A stretch of DNA of 64,000 nt from Lentzea nigeriaca. GTDB lineage: Bacteria > Actinomycetota > Actinomycetes > Mycobacteriales > Pseudonocardiaceae. The translations under genes were made by a program, and so were the position numbers. The notes under the pieces are model-generated. The model was not told where the DNA came from. It saw only the letters and a program-made list of their open reading frames with translations, and did not search any database. Each line of letters begins with the position of its first letter. The stretch's first letter is position 1. Below are positions 54,632-62,998 of the stretch, one piece after another. The stretch is from NCBI RefSeq assembly GCF_016907955.1, contig NZ_JAFBCX010000012.1, positions 1 through 64,000 of the forward strand, given 5' to 3'.

Positions 54632-55456
54632 ATGAAGAACGCCAAGGCAGGGCCGCTGCTCTACGGGTTCCTGGTCGCCGTGCTGGCGGCCTCGGTGTTC
54701 CCGCTCTACTACTCGTTCATCGTGGCGTCGAAGGACAACTCGGTCCTCGGCGAGGAGGTGCCACCGCTGGTTCCCGGCGGGAACCTCTTCGAGAACATCA
54801 GCCGGGTCTTCGACACCGTCGACTTCTGGCTCGCCATGCAGAACTCGTTCATCGTGGCGGCGACGGTGGCGATCTCGAACGTCGTCCTCGGCACGCTCGC
54901 GGGTTTCGCGTTCGCGCGGCTGCGGTTCAAGGGGCGCGACTCGCTGTTCCTCGTCGTGCTCGGCACCGCGATGGTGCCCACGCAGCTCGGCGTGATCCCG
55001 CTGTACATGCTGATGTCCGACCTCGACTGGTACGGCACGCTGCAGGCGGTCATCGTGCCGGCGTTGATCGGGTCGTTCGCCGTGTTCTGGATGCGCCAGG
55101 CGTGCGAGGAAACTGTTCCGTACGAGCTGATCGAGGCCGCGCGCGTCGACGGCTGCTCGGTGCTGCGGACGTTCTGGCACGTCGGCTTCCCCGCGGTGCG
55201 TCCCCAGGCGGCGGTGCTCGGCATGTTCACGTTCATGACAGCGTGGAACGACTTCTTCTGGCCGTTGATCGTGCTGGACCCCAACGACAGCCCTACGGTC
55301 CAGGTGGCGTTGTCGACGCTGGCCAGCGGGTACTACACGGACTACTCGTTGATGCTCGCCGGCGCGTCCCTCGCGGTGCTGCCGGTGATCGCGATCTTCG
55401 TCCTGCTGTCGCGCCAGATCGTCGGCGGAATCATGCAGGGCGCCCTAAAAGGATGA
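54632..55456 (+). CDS. Sugar ABC transporter permease 2 (CebG-like)
   Basis: A 274-aa six-helix subunit with the EAA motif YELIEAARVDGCSVLRTFWHVGFPAVRP. ATG 54632 lies 2 bp after the first permease stop and has AAGGAG 5 nt ahead. It pairs with permease 1 to form the channel; the beta-glucosidase gene follows after 37 bp. Confidence 0.94.
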   Translation: MKNAKAGPLLYGFLVAVLAASVFPLYYSFIVASKDNSVLGEEVPPLVPGGNLFENISRVFDTVDFWLAMQNSFIVAATVAISNVVLGTLAGFAFARLRFKGRDSLFLVVLGTAMVPTQLGVIPLYMLMSDLDWYGTLQAVIVPALIGSFAVFWMRQACEETVPYELIEAARVDGCSVLRTFWHVGFPAVRPQAAVLGMFTFMTAWNDFFWPLIVLDPNDSPTVQVALSTLASGYYTDYSLMLAGASLAVLPVIAIFVLLSRQIVGGIMQGALKG

Positions 55457-55493
55457 AACACAGCAGGGATCAAGCCACAAGGGATGTGACTGC

Positions 55494-56900
55494 ATGACGA
55501 CCGACTCGGACGTCGAGGTCGGGCGGGAGGTGCTGACCTTCCCGCCGGACTTCCTGTGGGGAGCAGCGACCGCGGCGTTCCAGATCGAGGGATCGACCAC
55601 AGTGGACGGTCGTGGCGCCTCGATCTGGGACACGTTCGCGGCGACGCCCGGCAAGGTGCTGGCCGGTGACACGGGTGATCCGGCCTGCGACCACTACAAC
55701 CGCTATGAGTCCGATGTGGATCTGATGGCGTCACTGGGCCTGGCCGCGTACCGGTTCTCCGTCGCGTGGCCACGGATCCAGCCGACGGGAAGCGGCGCGG
55801 TGGAGGAACGCGGTCTCGCGTTCTACGACCGCCTCGTGGACTCGTTGCTGGAGAAGGACATCCAGCCGCTGGTGACGCTGTACCACTGGGACCTGCCGCA
55901 GGTCCTGGAGGACTTCGGCGGCTGGCGCAACCGGGACACGGCCTACCGCTTCGCAGACTACGCCGCCATCGTGCACGAACGGCTCGGCGACAGGGTGCAG
56001 GCCTGGACGACGTTGAACGAGCCGTGGGTGTCCGCGTTCCTGGGCTACGGCAACGGAATCCACGCGCCGGGCATCACCGACGCCGTGGCGTCCCTGGAAG
56101 CGGCACACCACCTGCTGCTGGCCCACGGCCTCGCCACCCAGGCGTTGCGGGCGCAGGCACCCGAGTCGCACCGGCTGTCGATCGTCCTCAACTTCAGCAC
56201 CGTCTGGGGTGACGACGAAGAGGCCGTCCGCAAGGTCGACGGGCTGCAGAACCGCATCCTGCTCGACCCGGTCTGCGGCCGCGGCTACCCGCTCGACGTC
56301 CTGCAGGACACGACGTGGCTGGGCGACTGGACGAACGTGGTGCGCGACGGTGACATGGAGATCATCGCGACCCCGATCGACTGGATCGGCGTGAACTACT
56401 ACAGCCCGACGCGGGTCGAGCCCGCCGCCCCCGATCACGTGCCCTTCGGCCCGCACGCGGGTCTGCGCGGCGTCTCCATCGCGCCTCCGCAGGGCGAGCT
56501 GACCGGGTTCGGGTGGGAACAGAACGCGGACGCGTTCACCGAGCTCCTGCTCCGGCTGTCCCGTGACACCGACGGAATTCCGCTGGTGGTCACGGAGAAC
56601 GGCTCGGCGTTCCCGGACGTCGTGGACCCGATGGGCCGCGTGGTCGACGTCGAGCGGACGAAGTACCTGGTGGACCACGTCCGCGCGGTGCACAGGGCAA
56701 TCTCGGAAGGCGCCGACGTCCGCGGCTATCTCGCGTGGTCGCTGCTCGACAACTTCGAGTGGGCTGCCGGGTACTCGCAGCGGTTCGGCATCGTGCACGT
56801 CGACTACGACACGCAGCAGCGCACGGTGAAGGAAAGCGCGGCCACGCTGTCCCGGATCATCGGGCAGAACGGGCTTCCCGCGCACGGCTACACCATCTAG
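55494..56900 (+). CDS. GH1 beta-glucosidase
   Basis: A 468-aa retaining glycosidase of family GH1. The N-terminus FPPDFLWGAATAAFQIEGS, the acid/base Glu176 in TLNEPW and the nucleophile Glu368 in VTENGSA are intact, with the family's aglycone-side WSLLDNFEW near residue 417. It lacks a signal peptide, so it works in the cytosol and splits cellobiose or other beta-glucosides brought in by the ABC transporter. It is the last gene of the operon. Confidence 0.96.
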   Translation: MTTDSDVEVGREVLTFPPDFLWGAATAAFQIEGSTTVDGRGASIWDTFAATPGKVLAGDTGDPACDHYNRYESDVDLMASLGLAAYRFSVAWPRIQPTGSGAVEERGLAFYDRLVDSLLEKDIQPLVTLYHWDLPQVLEDFGGWRNRDTAYRFADYAAIVHERLGDRVQAWTTLNEPWVSAFLGYGNGIHAPGITDAVASLEAAHHLLLAHGLATQALRAQAPESHRLSIVLNFSTVWGDDEEAVRKVDGLQNRILLDPVCGRGYPLDVLQDTTWLGDWTNVVRDGDMEIIATPIDWIGVNYYSPTRVEPAAPDHVPFGPHAGLRGVSIAPPQGELTGFGWEQNADAFTELLLRLSRDTDGIPLVVTENGSAFPDVVDPMGRVVDVERTKYLVDHVRAVHRAISEGADVRGYLAWSLLDNFEWAAGYSQRFGIVHVDYDTQQRTVKESAATLSRIIGQNGLPAHGYTI

Positions 56901-56915
56901 ACCCCAGGGGGTCTG

Positions 56916-56962
56916 GCGCTCTCACCTGCGGGCACCTCTGTGCCGCAGGTGAGAGCGCTCTC
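56916..56962. terminator. Terminator hairpin whose arm includes an operator-like palindrome
   Basis: GCGCTCTCACCTGCGG (56916-56931) and perfect complement (56943-56958), 11-nt loop. The right arm extends into GAGAGCGCTCTC (56951-56962), the core of the operator at 52333-52350. It separates convergent genes and could end both; the operator-like core may also bind the LacI protein. Confidence 0.85.
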
Positions 56963-56967
56963 TTGTA

Positions 56968-58155
56968 CTACCTGCGGCTCAGCACGCGAGGATCGGCGTG
57001 CAGGCTCTGCGCGAGCCGGATGGTGATGAACTCGTTGTTGTCCGGCTTGCCCGGCGTGCGCCCCGACGACGACGGGAAGTTGTTGTCGTTGAGCACCGCG
57101 AGAGTGCGGTCGTCGAGGATCGTGACGTCCTCGATCGTGACGAACGGGAACTTGAACGGATCCGCCTGCCCGCCGACGTGCTTGGGGTTCGCGAGGTTCA
57201 GCAGGTCGGCGACCAGCGTCTTGTCGAGCTTGCCGTCGTGGTCCCGGTCGCGCTTGTCGGCGAGGTAGACGCGCTTGACGATCGCGTCGGCACCCTGCGC
57301 GCTGTCCCGCTCGACGATCAGCAGCCGGTTGCTGTCGACCGCGATGGCGTCACCGATGGCGAAGTTCGTGGCCTCCAGCTGGTAGCGCCACGTCTTGCCG
57401 GTGAAGGTGTTGCTCGCGATGTCGAACTCGTTGAGCCGCAACGTACCCGGCTCGTCTCCGGCGACCGTGCCCTCCAGCAGCGCGTTGATCGTCTTGCCGT
57501 CGGGGGAGAGCGTGATGCCCTCGAAGCCCTTGCTGCCACCGAGGTTCGGGTTGCCGGCGGGGTTCTCCGGGGCGCGGACGCCCGGCAACGGCACCGGCGG
57601 CGCCATGAGCCGGCCGGCGCGGTCGAAGTGCAGCAGGTACGGGCCGAACTCGTCGCCCATCCAGTACGTGCCGTCCGCGGTCCTGGTGACCGACTCGATG
57701 TCGATGTCCGCACCGGTGATCACGCGGTCGGCCCTCGTGATCGGGAACGGGATGTGGCCGTGCGGGTCGGTGAGCGTGATGCCGCCGACGACGTCGACCT
57801 CACCCGTCTTGAAGTTCGGCGCGATGCGGTTGATGCGCAGCAGCCAGTCCGCGCTGTTGGCCTTCGTGCCGTACCCGTTGTCGGAGATGGCGTCGAACGT
57901 GCCGTCGCTGTTGCGGACGATGCCGCTGAAGCCCTGGATCGGCTGGTCGGCGAACGGCGGCGTGACCCCGTTGATCGGGTTCGTCCCCAGTGCGGCGCCG
58001 CTCGGCTCGCTGCCGGGCAGGTAGGTCTCGGCGGGGAGTGAGGCGAAGTTCGTCAGCGTGGCCTGTTTTGGCGCGGCCGCGGGGGCCGCGGTGGTGGGCG
58101 TGGCCAGCGCGGTGACGCTGAGCAGGGTGAGGCCTACGGCCAGTGTTCTCCTCAT
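56968..58155 (-). CDS. Secreted phytase-like esterase-domain protein
   Basis: A 395-aa exported protein with a Sec signal (MRRTLAVGLTLLSVTALATPTTAAPA). The rest forms a beta-propeller-like fold of the esterase-like activity of phytase family (PF13449): FSGIVRNSDGTFDAISDNGYG, DIDIESVTRTADGTYWMGDEFGPYLLHFDRAG, GFEGITLSPDGKTINALLEG and DVTILDDRTLAVLNDNNFP. The family may hydrolyse phosphate esters; substrate is unknown. ATG 58155 is chosen because TAGGGT lies exactly 7 nt ahead. Confidence 0.9.
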   Translation of the reverse strand: MRRTLAVGLTLLSVTALATPTTAAPAAAPKQATLTNFASLPAETYLPGSEPSGAALGTNPINGVTPPFADQPIQGFSGIVRNSDGTFDAISDNGYGTKANSADWLLRINRIAPNFKTGEVDVVGGITLTDPHGHIPFPITRADRVITGADIDIESVTRTADGTYWMGDEFGPYLLHFDRAGRLMAPPVPLPGVRAPENPAGNPNLGGSKGFEGITLSPDGKTINALLEGTVAGDEPGTLRLNEFDIASNTFTGKTWRYQLEATNFAIGDAIAVDSNRLLIVERDSAQGADAIVKRVYLADKRDRDHDGKLDKTLVADLLNLANPKHVGGQADPFKFPFVTIEDVTILDDRTLAVLNDNNFPSSSGRTPGKPDNNEFITIRLAQSLHADPRVLSRR

Positions 58156-58162
58156 GCCGCGA

Positions 58163-58168
58163 ACCCTA
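58163..58168 (-). promoter_or_regulatory. -10 TAGGGT, leaderless promoter of the phytase-like gene
   Basis: Minus-strand hexamer 7 nt before ATG 58155. Confidence 0.5.
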
Positions 58169-58235
58169 ATGTGTGACCTGGATCGTTTTACCCGCAGTTC
58201 GCACCGAGGCAACAGGTCGCGGGAACTCTGGACGC

Positions 58236-59258
58236 ATGACCACGACTTGGCGCATGCGCATCGAACTCAGCGACAGCCCCGGCGCGCTCGCCCGCGTCAC
58301 GGTCCGGCTCGCCTCCGCGGACTGCAACGTCCTCGCGTTGCAGGTGATCCCGGTGCCCGGTGGTGTTCTGGACGAGATCGTGGTGCAGGCCGCTCCCGGC
58401 GTGCTGCCCGCCGACCTCATCGAAGCCATCCGCACCGAGGGCGGCAAGTGCGTGGGCATCACCCGTGCCGACGTGCGAGACCTCGTCGACGAACCGACGG
58501 CGGTCCTGCGCGCCGCCCGGATGGCGCTCTCCGACCCGTCGCGCACGGCAGAGGCCCTGCGCCAGGTGCTGTCGGCCGACGCGGTGACGCACGGCGAGGC
58601 CGCTGACGGCCAGGTCCAGCTCGGCGACCTGGCGGCACGGCGCGGCTGGTCGTCGTTCACCCAGGTCGAACTGGCTCGCGGCCAGGCGTTGCTCGACCTG
58701 CTCGACACACCGGCGCCCACCATGCGCGGAATGCTCAGCGATGACGGCGTGGCGCTGGTCCTGCGCCCCGGCACCAGCGAGGACGAGGACGCCGTCGCCG
58801 GCCTGCACACCCGGTGCTCGATGAAGACGTTGTTCAACCGCTACCACTCCGGCATGCGCACGGTGCCGCGCCGCTGGCTGCACCGGCTGCTGAACCCGCC
58901 GCGTGGCACCACGATCCTCGCCCAGTGCGCGGACCAGGTCGTGGCGCTCGGGCAGCTCCTGCACACCGGCACGCCGACGAGCGCCGAGGTGTCGCTGCTG
59001 GTCGAGGACACCTGGCAGCGCCGGGGCGTGGGCACGGCACTGCTCGGCGCGCTCGCGGCGGACGCCCGTGCCGCGGGGTTCCAGGAGCTCGTGGCGTGGT
59101 GCCTGCCGTCGGAGACCTCGCTGGTGCGGACGGCCGCACGGGCGGGCTTGGACACCACGACTCGCCGGGAGGACGGGTTGCTGCGCGTATCCATTGCGCC
59201 ACGCGGCAGTGCACTTTCGACGCCAATCACGACGGTTGTTGCTGAAAAAACACGATGA
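58236..59258 (+). CDS. ACT-domain and GNAT acetyltransferase fusion
   Basis: A 340-aa protein. An N-terminal ACT-like ligand-binding domain (about 1-80; MRIELSDSPGALARVTVRLASADCNVLALQVIPV) is followed by a linker and a GNAT domain (about 170-320) with the acetyl-CoA loop VEDTWQRRGVGTALLGALAADARAAGF. The combination suggests that an amino acid controls acetylation of a protein or small molecule. ATG 58236 gives the clean start of the ACT domain; the frame is open 21 codons more in the intergenic gap. Confidence 0.88.
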   Translation: MTTTWRMRIELSDSPGALARVTVRLASADCNVLALQVIPVPGGVLDEIVVQAAPGVLPADLIEAIRTEGGKCVGITRADVRDLVDEPTAVLRAARMALSDPSRTAEALRQVLSADAVTHGEAADGQVQLGDLAARRGWSSFTQVELARGQALLDLLDTPAPTMRGMLSDDGVALVLRPGTSEDEDAVAGLHTRCSMKTLFNRYHSGMRTVPRRWLHRLLNPPRGTTILAQCADQVVALGQLLHTGTPTSAEVSLLVEDTWQRRGVGTALLGALAADARAAGFQELVAWCLPSETSLVRTAARAGLDTTTRREDGLLRVSIAPRGSALSTPITTVVAEKTR

Positions 59259-59330
59259 ACAGCGCGTAAACCCTCCTCGGAGATCGCTTGCGGCTAAGCT
59301 GACCTGCGACTCAAAGGTTTTCATCGAGGA

Positions 59331-60362
59331 GTGGTGGTGCTCGTGTCCATCCACACGCGTCCGACGTTGGAGGACGTGGCCGCGAGGGCCGGGGTCTCCC
59401 GCGCCACGGCGTCACGAGTGCTGAACGCGTCGCCGCGGGTCAGCCCAGAGGCTCTGGAAGCGGTCAACGCCGCGGTGCTCGCCCTGGGCTATCAGCCCAA
59501 CCGCGCCGCTCGCGCGTTGGTGACGCGGCGCACCGGCGCCGTGGCCGTGGTGTTCTCCGAGCCGGAACCCAAGATCTTCGACGACCCGCACTTCGCCCGC
59601 CTGATCCGCGCGGGCGCGCGTGCTCTCGCGGACGTCGACGTGCAGATGGTCCTCATGCTGGTGCACTCGCCGGACGACCAGGCCCGCGCCCACCGCTTCC
59701 TCGCCGGCGGCCACGTCGACGGCGCACTGGTGTTCGCACCGCACCGCAACGACGAGCTCGTGTCGATCGTGAAGAAGCTGCCGCTGCCGGTCGTCTACGC
59801 CGGCAAGCCGTGGGGCTCGTTGCGCGGCATGCACCTCGTCGACAACGACAACGAGGGTGGCGCCGTGCTCGCCACCGAGCACCTGAAGTCGCTCGGCCGC
59901 AAGAAGATCGTGCACGTGTCGGGCCCGTTGGACGAGTTGTCCGCGATCGACCGGCTGAACGGCTTCAAGTCCGCGCTGGGCCTCGACGACAAGGGTGCCG
60001 CGAAGGTCACCGAGGACGGCGGCTTCACCCGTGAGGGCGGCCGCAAGGCGATGGCCGCGCTGCTCGCGAAGGTGCCGTCCCTCGACGCGGTGTTCGTCGC
60101 GTCCGACCTCATGGCCGCCGGTGCGCTGGAGACGTTGCAGGAGGCCGGAAAGCGGGTGCCGCAGGACGTCGCGGTCGTCGGCTTCGACGACCACGTGACG
60201 ATCGCCGAGCACACCTCGCCGCCGCTCACGTCGGTGCGGCAGGACTCGGACGAGCAGGTCAAGCACATGGTCGCGCACCTGATGAAGCTGCTGCGCGACG
60301 AGACCGTCAAGACGAAGAAGCAGATGCTCCCGACGGTGCTGGTGCGCCGCGAGTCGGCCTGA
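59331..60362 (+). CDS. LacI-family regulator, candidate CebR-like repressor
   Basis: A 339-343-aa regulator with a LacI helix-turn-helix (TLEDVAARAGVSRATASRVLNASPRVS) and a periplasmic-binding-protein-like sugar domain (about 60-340; KLPLPVVYAGKPWGSLRGMHLVDNDNEGGAVLATEHLKSLG, AVVGFDDHVTIAEHTSPPLTSVRQD). It lies 2.4 kb downstream of the sugar-uptake operon and is the only LacI protein here, so it probably binds the GAGAGCGCTCTC operators. GTG 59331 or 59343 may be the start; GAGGAG (59326-59331) favours 59343. Confidence 0.93.
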   Translation: MVVLVSIHTRPTLEDVAARAGVSRATASRVLNASPRVSPEALEAVNAAVLALGYQPNRAARALVTRRTGAVAVVFSEPEPKIFDDPHFARLIRAGARALADVDVQMVLMLVHSPDDQARAHRFLAGGHVDGALVFAPHRNDELVSIVKKLPLPVVYAGKPWGSLRGMHLVDNDNEGGAVLATEHLKSLGRKKIVHVSGPLDELSAIDRLNGFKSALGLDDKGAAKVTEDGGFTREGGRKAMAALLAKVPSLDAVFVASDLMAAGALETLQEAGKRVPQDVAVVGFDDHVTIAEHTSPPLTSVRQDSDEQVKHMVAHLMKLLRDETVKTKKQMLPTVLVRRESA

Positions 60363-60371
60363 TCAACGGCG

Positions 60372-60755
60372 CTAGTCGCCGAAGTTCTTGCAGCTTGGTG
60401 GCGGCAGCGGGTTGAGAGGGCTGCACGGCCACCCTGGCGACGTCGTGGTTCTCGTCGTGGTCGCGGGCGGTGGCGGCGGTGCCGTGTTGACCACGGCAGG
60501 CGGCGGGGTCGTCGTCCTCCTGATCGTCTGCTGCGTGCTCGGCGCCGCGCTGGAGCTCGACGGCGCGCTGCTCTCGGGGGTCGTGCTCTCGACGGAGCTC
60601 GACGGGGTGGTCGCCGTGGACTTGATCCACGTGGACGCGGGTGTCGGGCTCAGCGGATCGTCCTCACCGGCGGCGTGGATCGCCACTCCCACCAGCACGC
60701 CGAGCAACGCGGACCCGAGCACGGCGGAGCCACCTGCGGCCCACAGTGCACGCAC
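60372..60755 (-). CDS. Membrane-anchored Ser/Thr/Pro-rich hypothetical protein, 127 aa
   Basis: An N-terminal hydrophobic helix (AAGGSAVLGSALLGVLVGVAI) is followed by low-complexity sequence of Ser, Thr and Pro with a C-terminal pair of Cys (PCSPLNPLPPPSC). It is probably a surface-anchored stalk; no family is recognised. GTG 60755 is favoured by GAGGAGG 6 nt upstream; the longer frame starts with TTG. Confidence 0.7.
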   Translation of the reverse strand: MRALWAAGGSAVLGSALLGVLVGVAIHAAGEDDPLSPTPASTWIKSTATTPSSSVESTTPESSAPSSSSAAPSTQQTIRRTTTPPPAVVNTAPPPPPATTTRTTTSPGWPCSPLNPLPPPSCKNFGD

Positions 60756-60893
60756 AGCGGTCCTCCTCAACTGCTCACGATTGGAAGCAAGGCGATCACG
60801 CTCAACGGCAGATTACCGGCTGGGCCAGGCGCAGGAGAACGCTCACCTCCTTGCCTTATCGGCGTCCTTACGCCTCCGGTTGAGTGATCGCCG

Positions 60894-61244
60894 TCACTGA
60901 TCTGTGATCCGGGCGAGCACCAAACTGGCCCCGGAAAGGCCTGCCACCAGCACGGTTCCGGTCAGATGCCACGTCGGAGCGTCACCCGTGCAGGTGAACA
61001 CCTCGGTGAAGCGTTCCGAGGAGCAGGTGACGAACGGGACCGACGACAGGGCGATCGACGCCGCCGCCACGCCGCCCAGCAGCGCCGAGCCGAACGTGCG
61101 CATCAACGGGAACGCCGCGTTGGCCGTGCCGACCGCGGCGACGGCGAAGAGCAACGGCACAGGTCTGGGGAACAGGCCCGTCAGAGCGCAGCCGACCATC
61201 AGGACACCGAGCACGGCCTGGCCGATCCTCGCCTGCGTCGCCAC
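60894..61244 (-). CDS. Small hydrophobic membrane protein, 116 aa
   Basis: About four hydrophobic segments (IGQAVLGVLMVGCALTGLF, VPLLFAVAAVGTANAAF, ALLGGVAAASIALSSVPF, WHLTGTVLVAGLSGASLVLA) and a loop with two Cys (VTCSSERFTEVFTCTG). It is a putative membrane protein with no family that I know. GTG 61244 is chosen since TAGGGT lies 7 nt ahead; a much longer frame upstream overlaps the divergent DM13 gene and is not used. Confidence 0.75.
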   Translation of the reverse strand: MATQARIGQAVLGVLMVGCALTGLFPRPVPLLFAVAAVGTANAAFPLMRTFGSALLGGVAAASIALSSVPFVTCSSERFTEVFTCTGDAPTWHLTGTVLVAGLSGASLVLARITDQ

Positions 61245-61251
61245 GGCAGGG

Positions 61252-61257
61252 ACCCTA
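61252..61257 (-). promoter_or_regulatory. -10 TAGGGT, leaderless promoter of the small membrane protein gene
   Basis: Minus-strand hexamer 7 nt before GTG 61244; identical in sequence and spacing to the phytase-like gene. Confidence 0.5.
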
Positions 61258-61305
61258 ACAACTCCGTAAGCTCTTTTCGGTCCGGTTTGAGCCAGGATTT
61301 TCGGT

Positions 61306-61830
61306 ATGCCGCATCGCCGATTTCTGATCCCCGTCGCAGTCGTGGTCGTCGTCGCCCTCGGGATCGGGTTGTACCTGTTCCAGCCGTGGCGGCTGCTCAC
61401 GGTTCGCGAAACCCACGATGCGCTGCTCGTGCCCTCGGCGCCGGTCACGACGAGCGTGCAGACCAGTGCGGAGAAGCCCGCGGAAACGCCGAAGGAGGTC
61501 GCGACGGGTGAGTGGCGCTCACTCGAACACGCCACCACCGGTAGGGCGAGCCTGATCGAACTGCCCGGCGGCAAGCATTCCGTGCAGTTCGCGTCCTTGA
61601 ACACCAGCGATGGCCCTGACCTGTACGTCTACCTGTCGCCGCACCCGTCGAGCTCGGCCGAGAAAACGTTCGGTGAAGGATTCACCAGTCTCGGCAAGCT
61701 CAAGGGAAATCGTGGCGACCAGGTGTACGAAATCCCGGCCGGTGTGGACGTGTCGTCCATTCGGAGCGTGGTGATCTGGTGTCAGCGGTTCTCCGCGGGG
61801 TTCGCGGTAGCACCGCTGGAACAAGCCTGA
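61306..61830 (+). CDS. Membrane-anchored DM13-domain protein
   Basis: A 174-aa protein with an N-terminal membrane anchor (FLIPVAVVVVVALGIGLYLF) and an extracytoplasmic DM13 domain (about 70-170; SLEHATTGRASLIELPGGKHSVQFASLNTSDGPDLYVYLSPHP and VWCQRF near the end). DM13 domains have a conserved Cys and are suspected redox or electron-transfer modules; the role here is unknown. It diverges from the small membrane protein gene. Confidence 0.88.
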   Translation: MPHRRFLIPVAVVVVVALGIGLYLFQPWRLLTVRETHDALLVPSAPVTTSVQTSAEKPAETPKEVATGEWRSLEHATTGRASLIELPGGKHSVQFASLNTSDGPDLYVYLSPHPSSSAEKTFGEGFTSLGKLKGNRGDQVYEIPAGVDVSSIRSVVIWCQRFSAGFAVAPLEQA

Positions 61831-61863
61831 AACATCAGATCAGGACCTGCTCTCTTCGCACTA

Positions 61864-61893
61864 TTGACTTTCCTGGTCTAGACCACATAGCGT
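61864..61893 (+). promoter_or_regulatory. Promoter overlapped by a DasR-type operator
   Basis: TTGACT (61864-61869), 18-bp spacer, TAGCGT (61888-61893). The spacer holds the perfect palindrome TGGTCTAGACCA (61874-61885), the core of the dre site bound by the GlcNAc regulator DasR in Streptomyces and relatives. Its place between -35 and -10 implies repression by bound protein and release by amino-sugar phosphates. Confidence 0.8.
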
Positions 61894-61899
61894 CGATGG

Positions 61900-62027
61900 T
61901 AAGGACGCAACATCGTCCCTTGCCAGTGGGCGTGCGGAAGCCCTGTTGGTGAGGAGCACGGCTCACTGGGTGGGCCTTCATCGGCGGTGACGCGACTCCA
62001 ACTCTCCCCGGAGCCGCGTCACCGCCG
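61900..62027 (+). ncRNA. Putative DasR-controlled small RNA
   Basis: The stretch after the dre promoter has no convincing ORF (the best is 13 codons). It can fold: TGGTAAGGACG (61898-61908) with CGTCCCTTGCCA (61913-61924, one bulge), a GGGC/GCCC stem about 61929-61944, and a long final hairpin, CGGCGGTGACGCG (61982-61994) with perfect complement at 62015-62027. The start near 61900 and end near 62030 are inferred from promoter and hairpin. It might instead be a 5' leader of the AraC gene. Confidence 0.4.
61982..62027 (+). terminator. Long hairpin upstream of the AraC gene
   Basis: Perfect 13-bp arms (61982-61994 and 62015-62027), extended by CTCC/GGAG (61996-61999, 62010-62013) after one mismatch, about 10-nt loop. 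It can end the transcript that begins at the dre promoter. Confidence 0.7.
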
Positions 62028-62038
62028 GTGGCGTTCTA

Positions 62039-62998
62039 GTGTGGTTCGTGCACACCAGGACCGTGGCGATCCATTATGTGCGCGCGGCACTGCGCGCCTG
62101 CCCGTCGCCGTCCGAGGTCCTCGCCGGCGCGGGCATCCCGCCGAGCCTGTTGTCCGACGACCGCGCCCGTGTCACGCCCGCGCAGTACACGAAGCTGATC
62201 CAGACCCTCTGGGAAGTCCTCGACGACGAGTTCATGGGCTTCGGCCCGCGCCCGTCGAAGCGCGGAACGTTCGCGATGATGTGCCTGCTCGCCGTCCACT
62301 GCCCGGACCTCGAGTCGGCGCTGAGACGCGGCCTCGCGTTCTACGCCCTGTTCGACGAACCGCTGGAACTCTCGCTGGACGACGGCCGCTTCTCGTTGCA
62401 CGTCCCCGGCGATCCCGACCACTTCCTGACCGAGTCGCTGCTCGTGCTGTGGCACCGCTTCTCGTCGTGGCTCATCGGCCGCCGCATTCCCCTGCGCGAA
62501 GCCGAGTTCGCGTATCCGGAACCGGCACACGCCGCCGAGTACCACCTGATCTTCGGCTGCCCGCTGACGTTCGACGCACCCGCCACCGCCATCTCGTTCG
62601 ACCGGAAGTTCCTGCGCATGCCGGTCGTGCAGGACGAAGCGGGGCTGCGCAGGTTCCTGCGGTACTCGCCCGCGGAGTTGTTGTCACGCAGGGACTACGG
62701 CGCCGACACGGCCGGGCACGTGCGGCGGCTGCTCGGGAGCGGCGTGAGCGGACTGGAGGCCGTCGCGGCCCGTCTCGGGGTGAGCGCTCCGACGTTGCGC
62801 CGACGGTTGGCCGCGGAAGGCACATCGTTCCGCGAGGTGCGCGAGCAACTCCTGCGCGACCAGGCGGTGGCGTCACTCGTGCGAGGAGGGGAGTCGGTGG
62901 AGGAGTTGGCGCTGCGCCTCGGGTTCTCCGAGGCGAGCGCCTTCCACCGGGCCTTCAGGAGGTGGACCGGGTCATCGCCCGGCTCCTACCGTGCTTAG
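62039..62998 (+). CDS. AraC-family regulator with Arabinose_bd-type N-terminus
   Basis: A 316-319-aa regulator. The N-terminal domain (about 10-200) matches the PF12625 type seen in OruR/ArgR-like AraC proteins (IHYVRAALRACPSPSEVLAGAGIPPSLL, ALRRGLAFYALFDEPLELSLDDG), and the C-terminal AraC helix-turn-helix (about 235-318) has LGVSAPTLRRRLAAEGTSFREVREQLLRDQAV and LALRLGFSEASAFHRAFRRWTGSSPGSYR. Start is GTG 62039 or GTG 62048; TAGTGT (62037-62042) is a possible leaderless -10 for 62048. It converges on the 3-hydroxyacyl-CoA dehydrogenase with a 4-bp overlap, and could control it. Confidence 0.92.
   Translation: MWFVHTRTVAIHYVRAALRACPSPSEVLAGAGIPPSLLSDDRARVTPAQYTKLIQTLWEVLDDEFMGFGPRPSKRGTFAMMCLLAVHCPDLESALRRGLAFYALFDEPLELSLDDGRFSLHVPGDPDHFLTESLLVLWHRFSSWLIGRRIPLREAEFAYPEPAHAAEYHLIFGCPLTFDAPATAISFDRKFLRMPVVQDEAGLRRFLRYSPAELLSRRDYGADTAGHVRRLLGSGVSGLEAVAARLGVSAPTLRRRLAAEGTSFREVREQLLRDQAVASLVRGGESVEELALRLGFSEASAFHRAFRRWTGSSPGSYRA

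Noticed and set aside
61245-61604. Long N-terminal extension of the 116-aa membrane protein
   Set aside because: It runs antisense through the DM13 gene; the leaderless hexamer supports GTG 61244.
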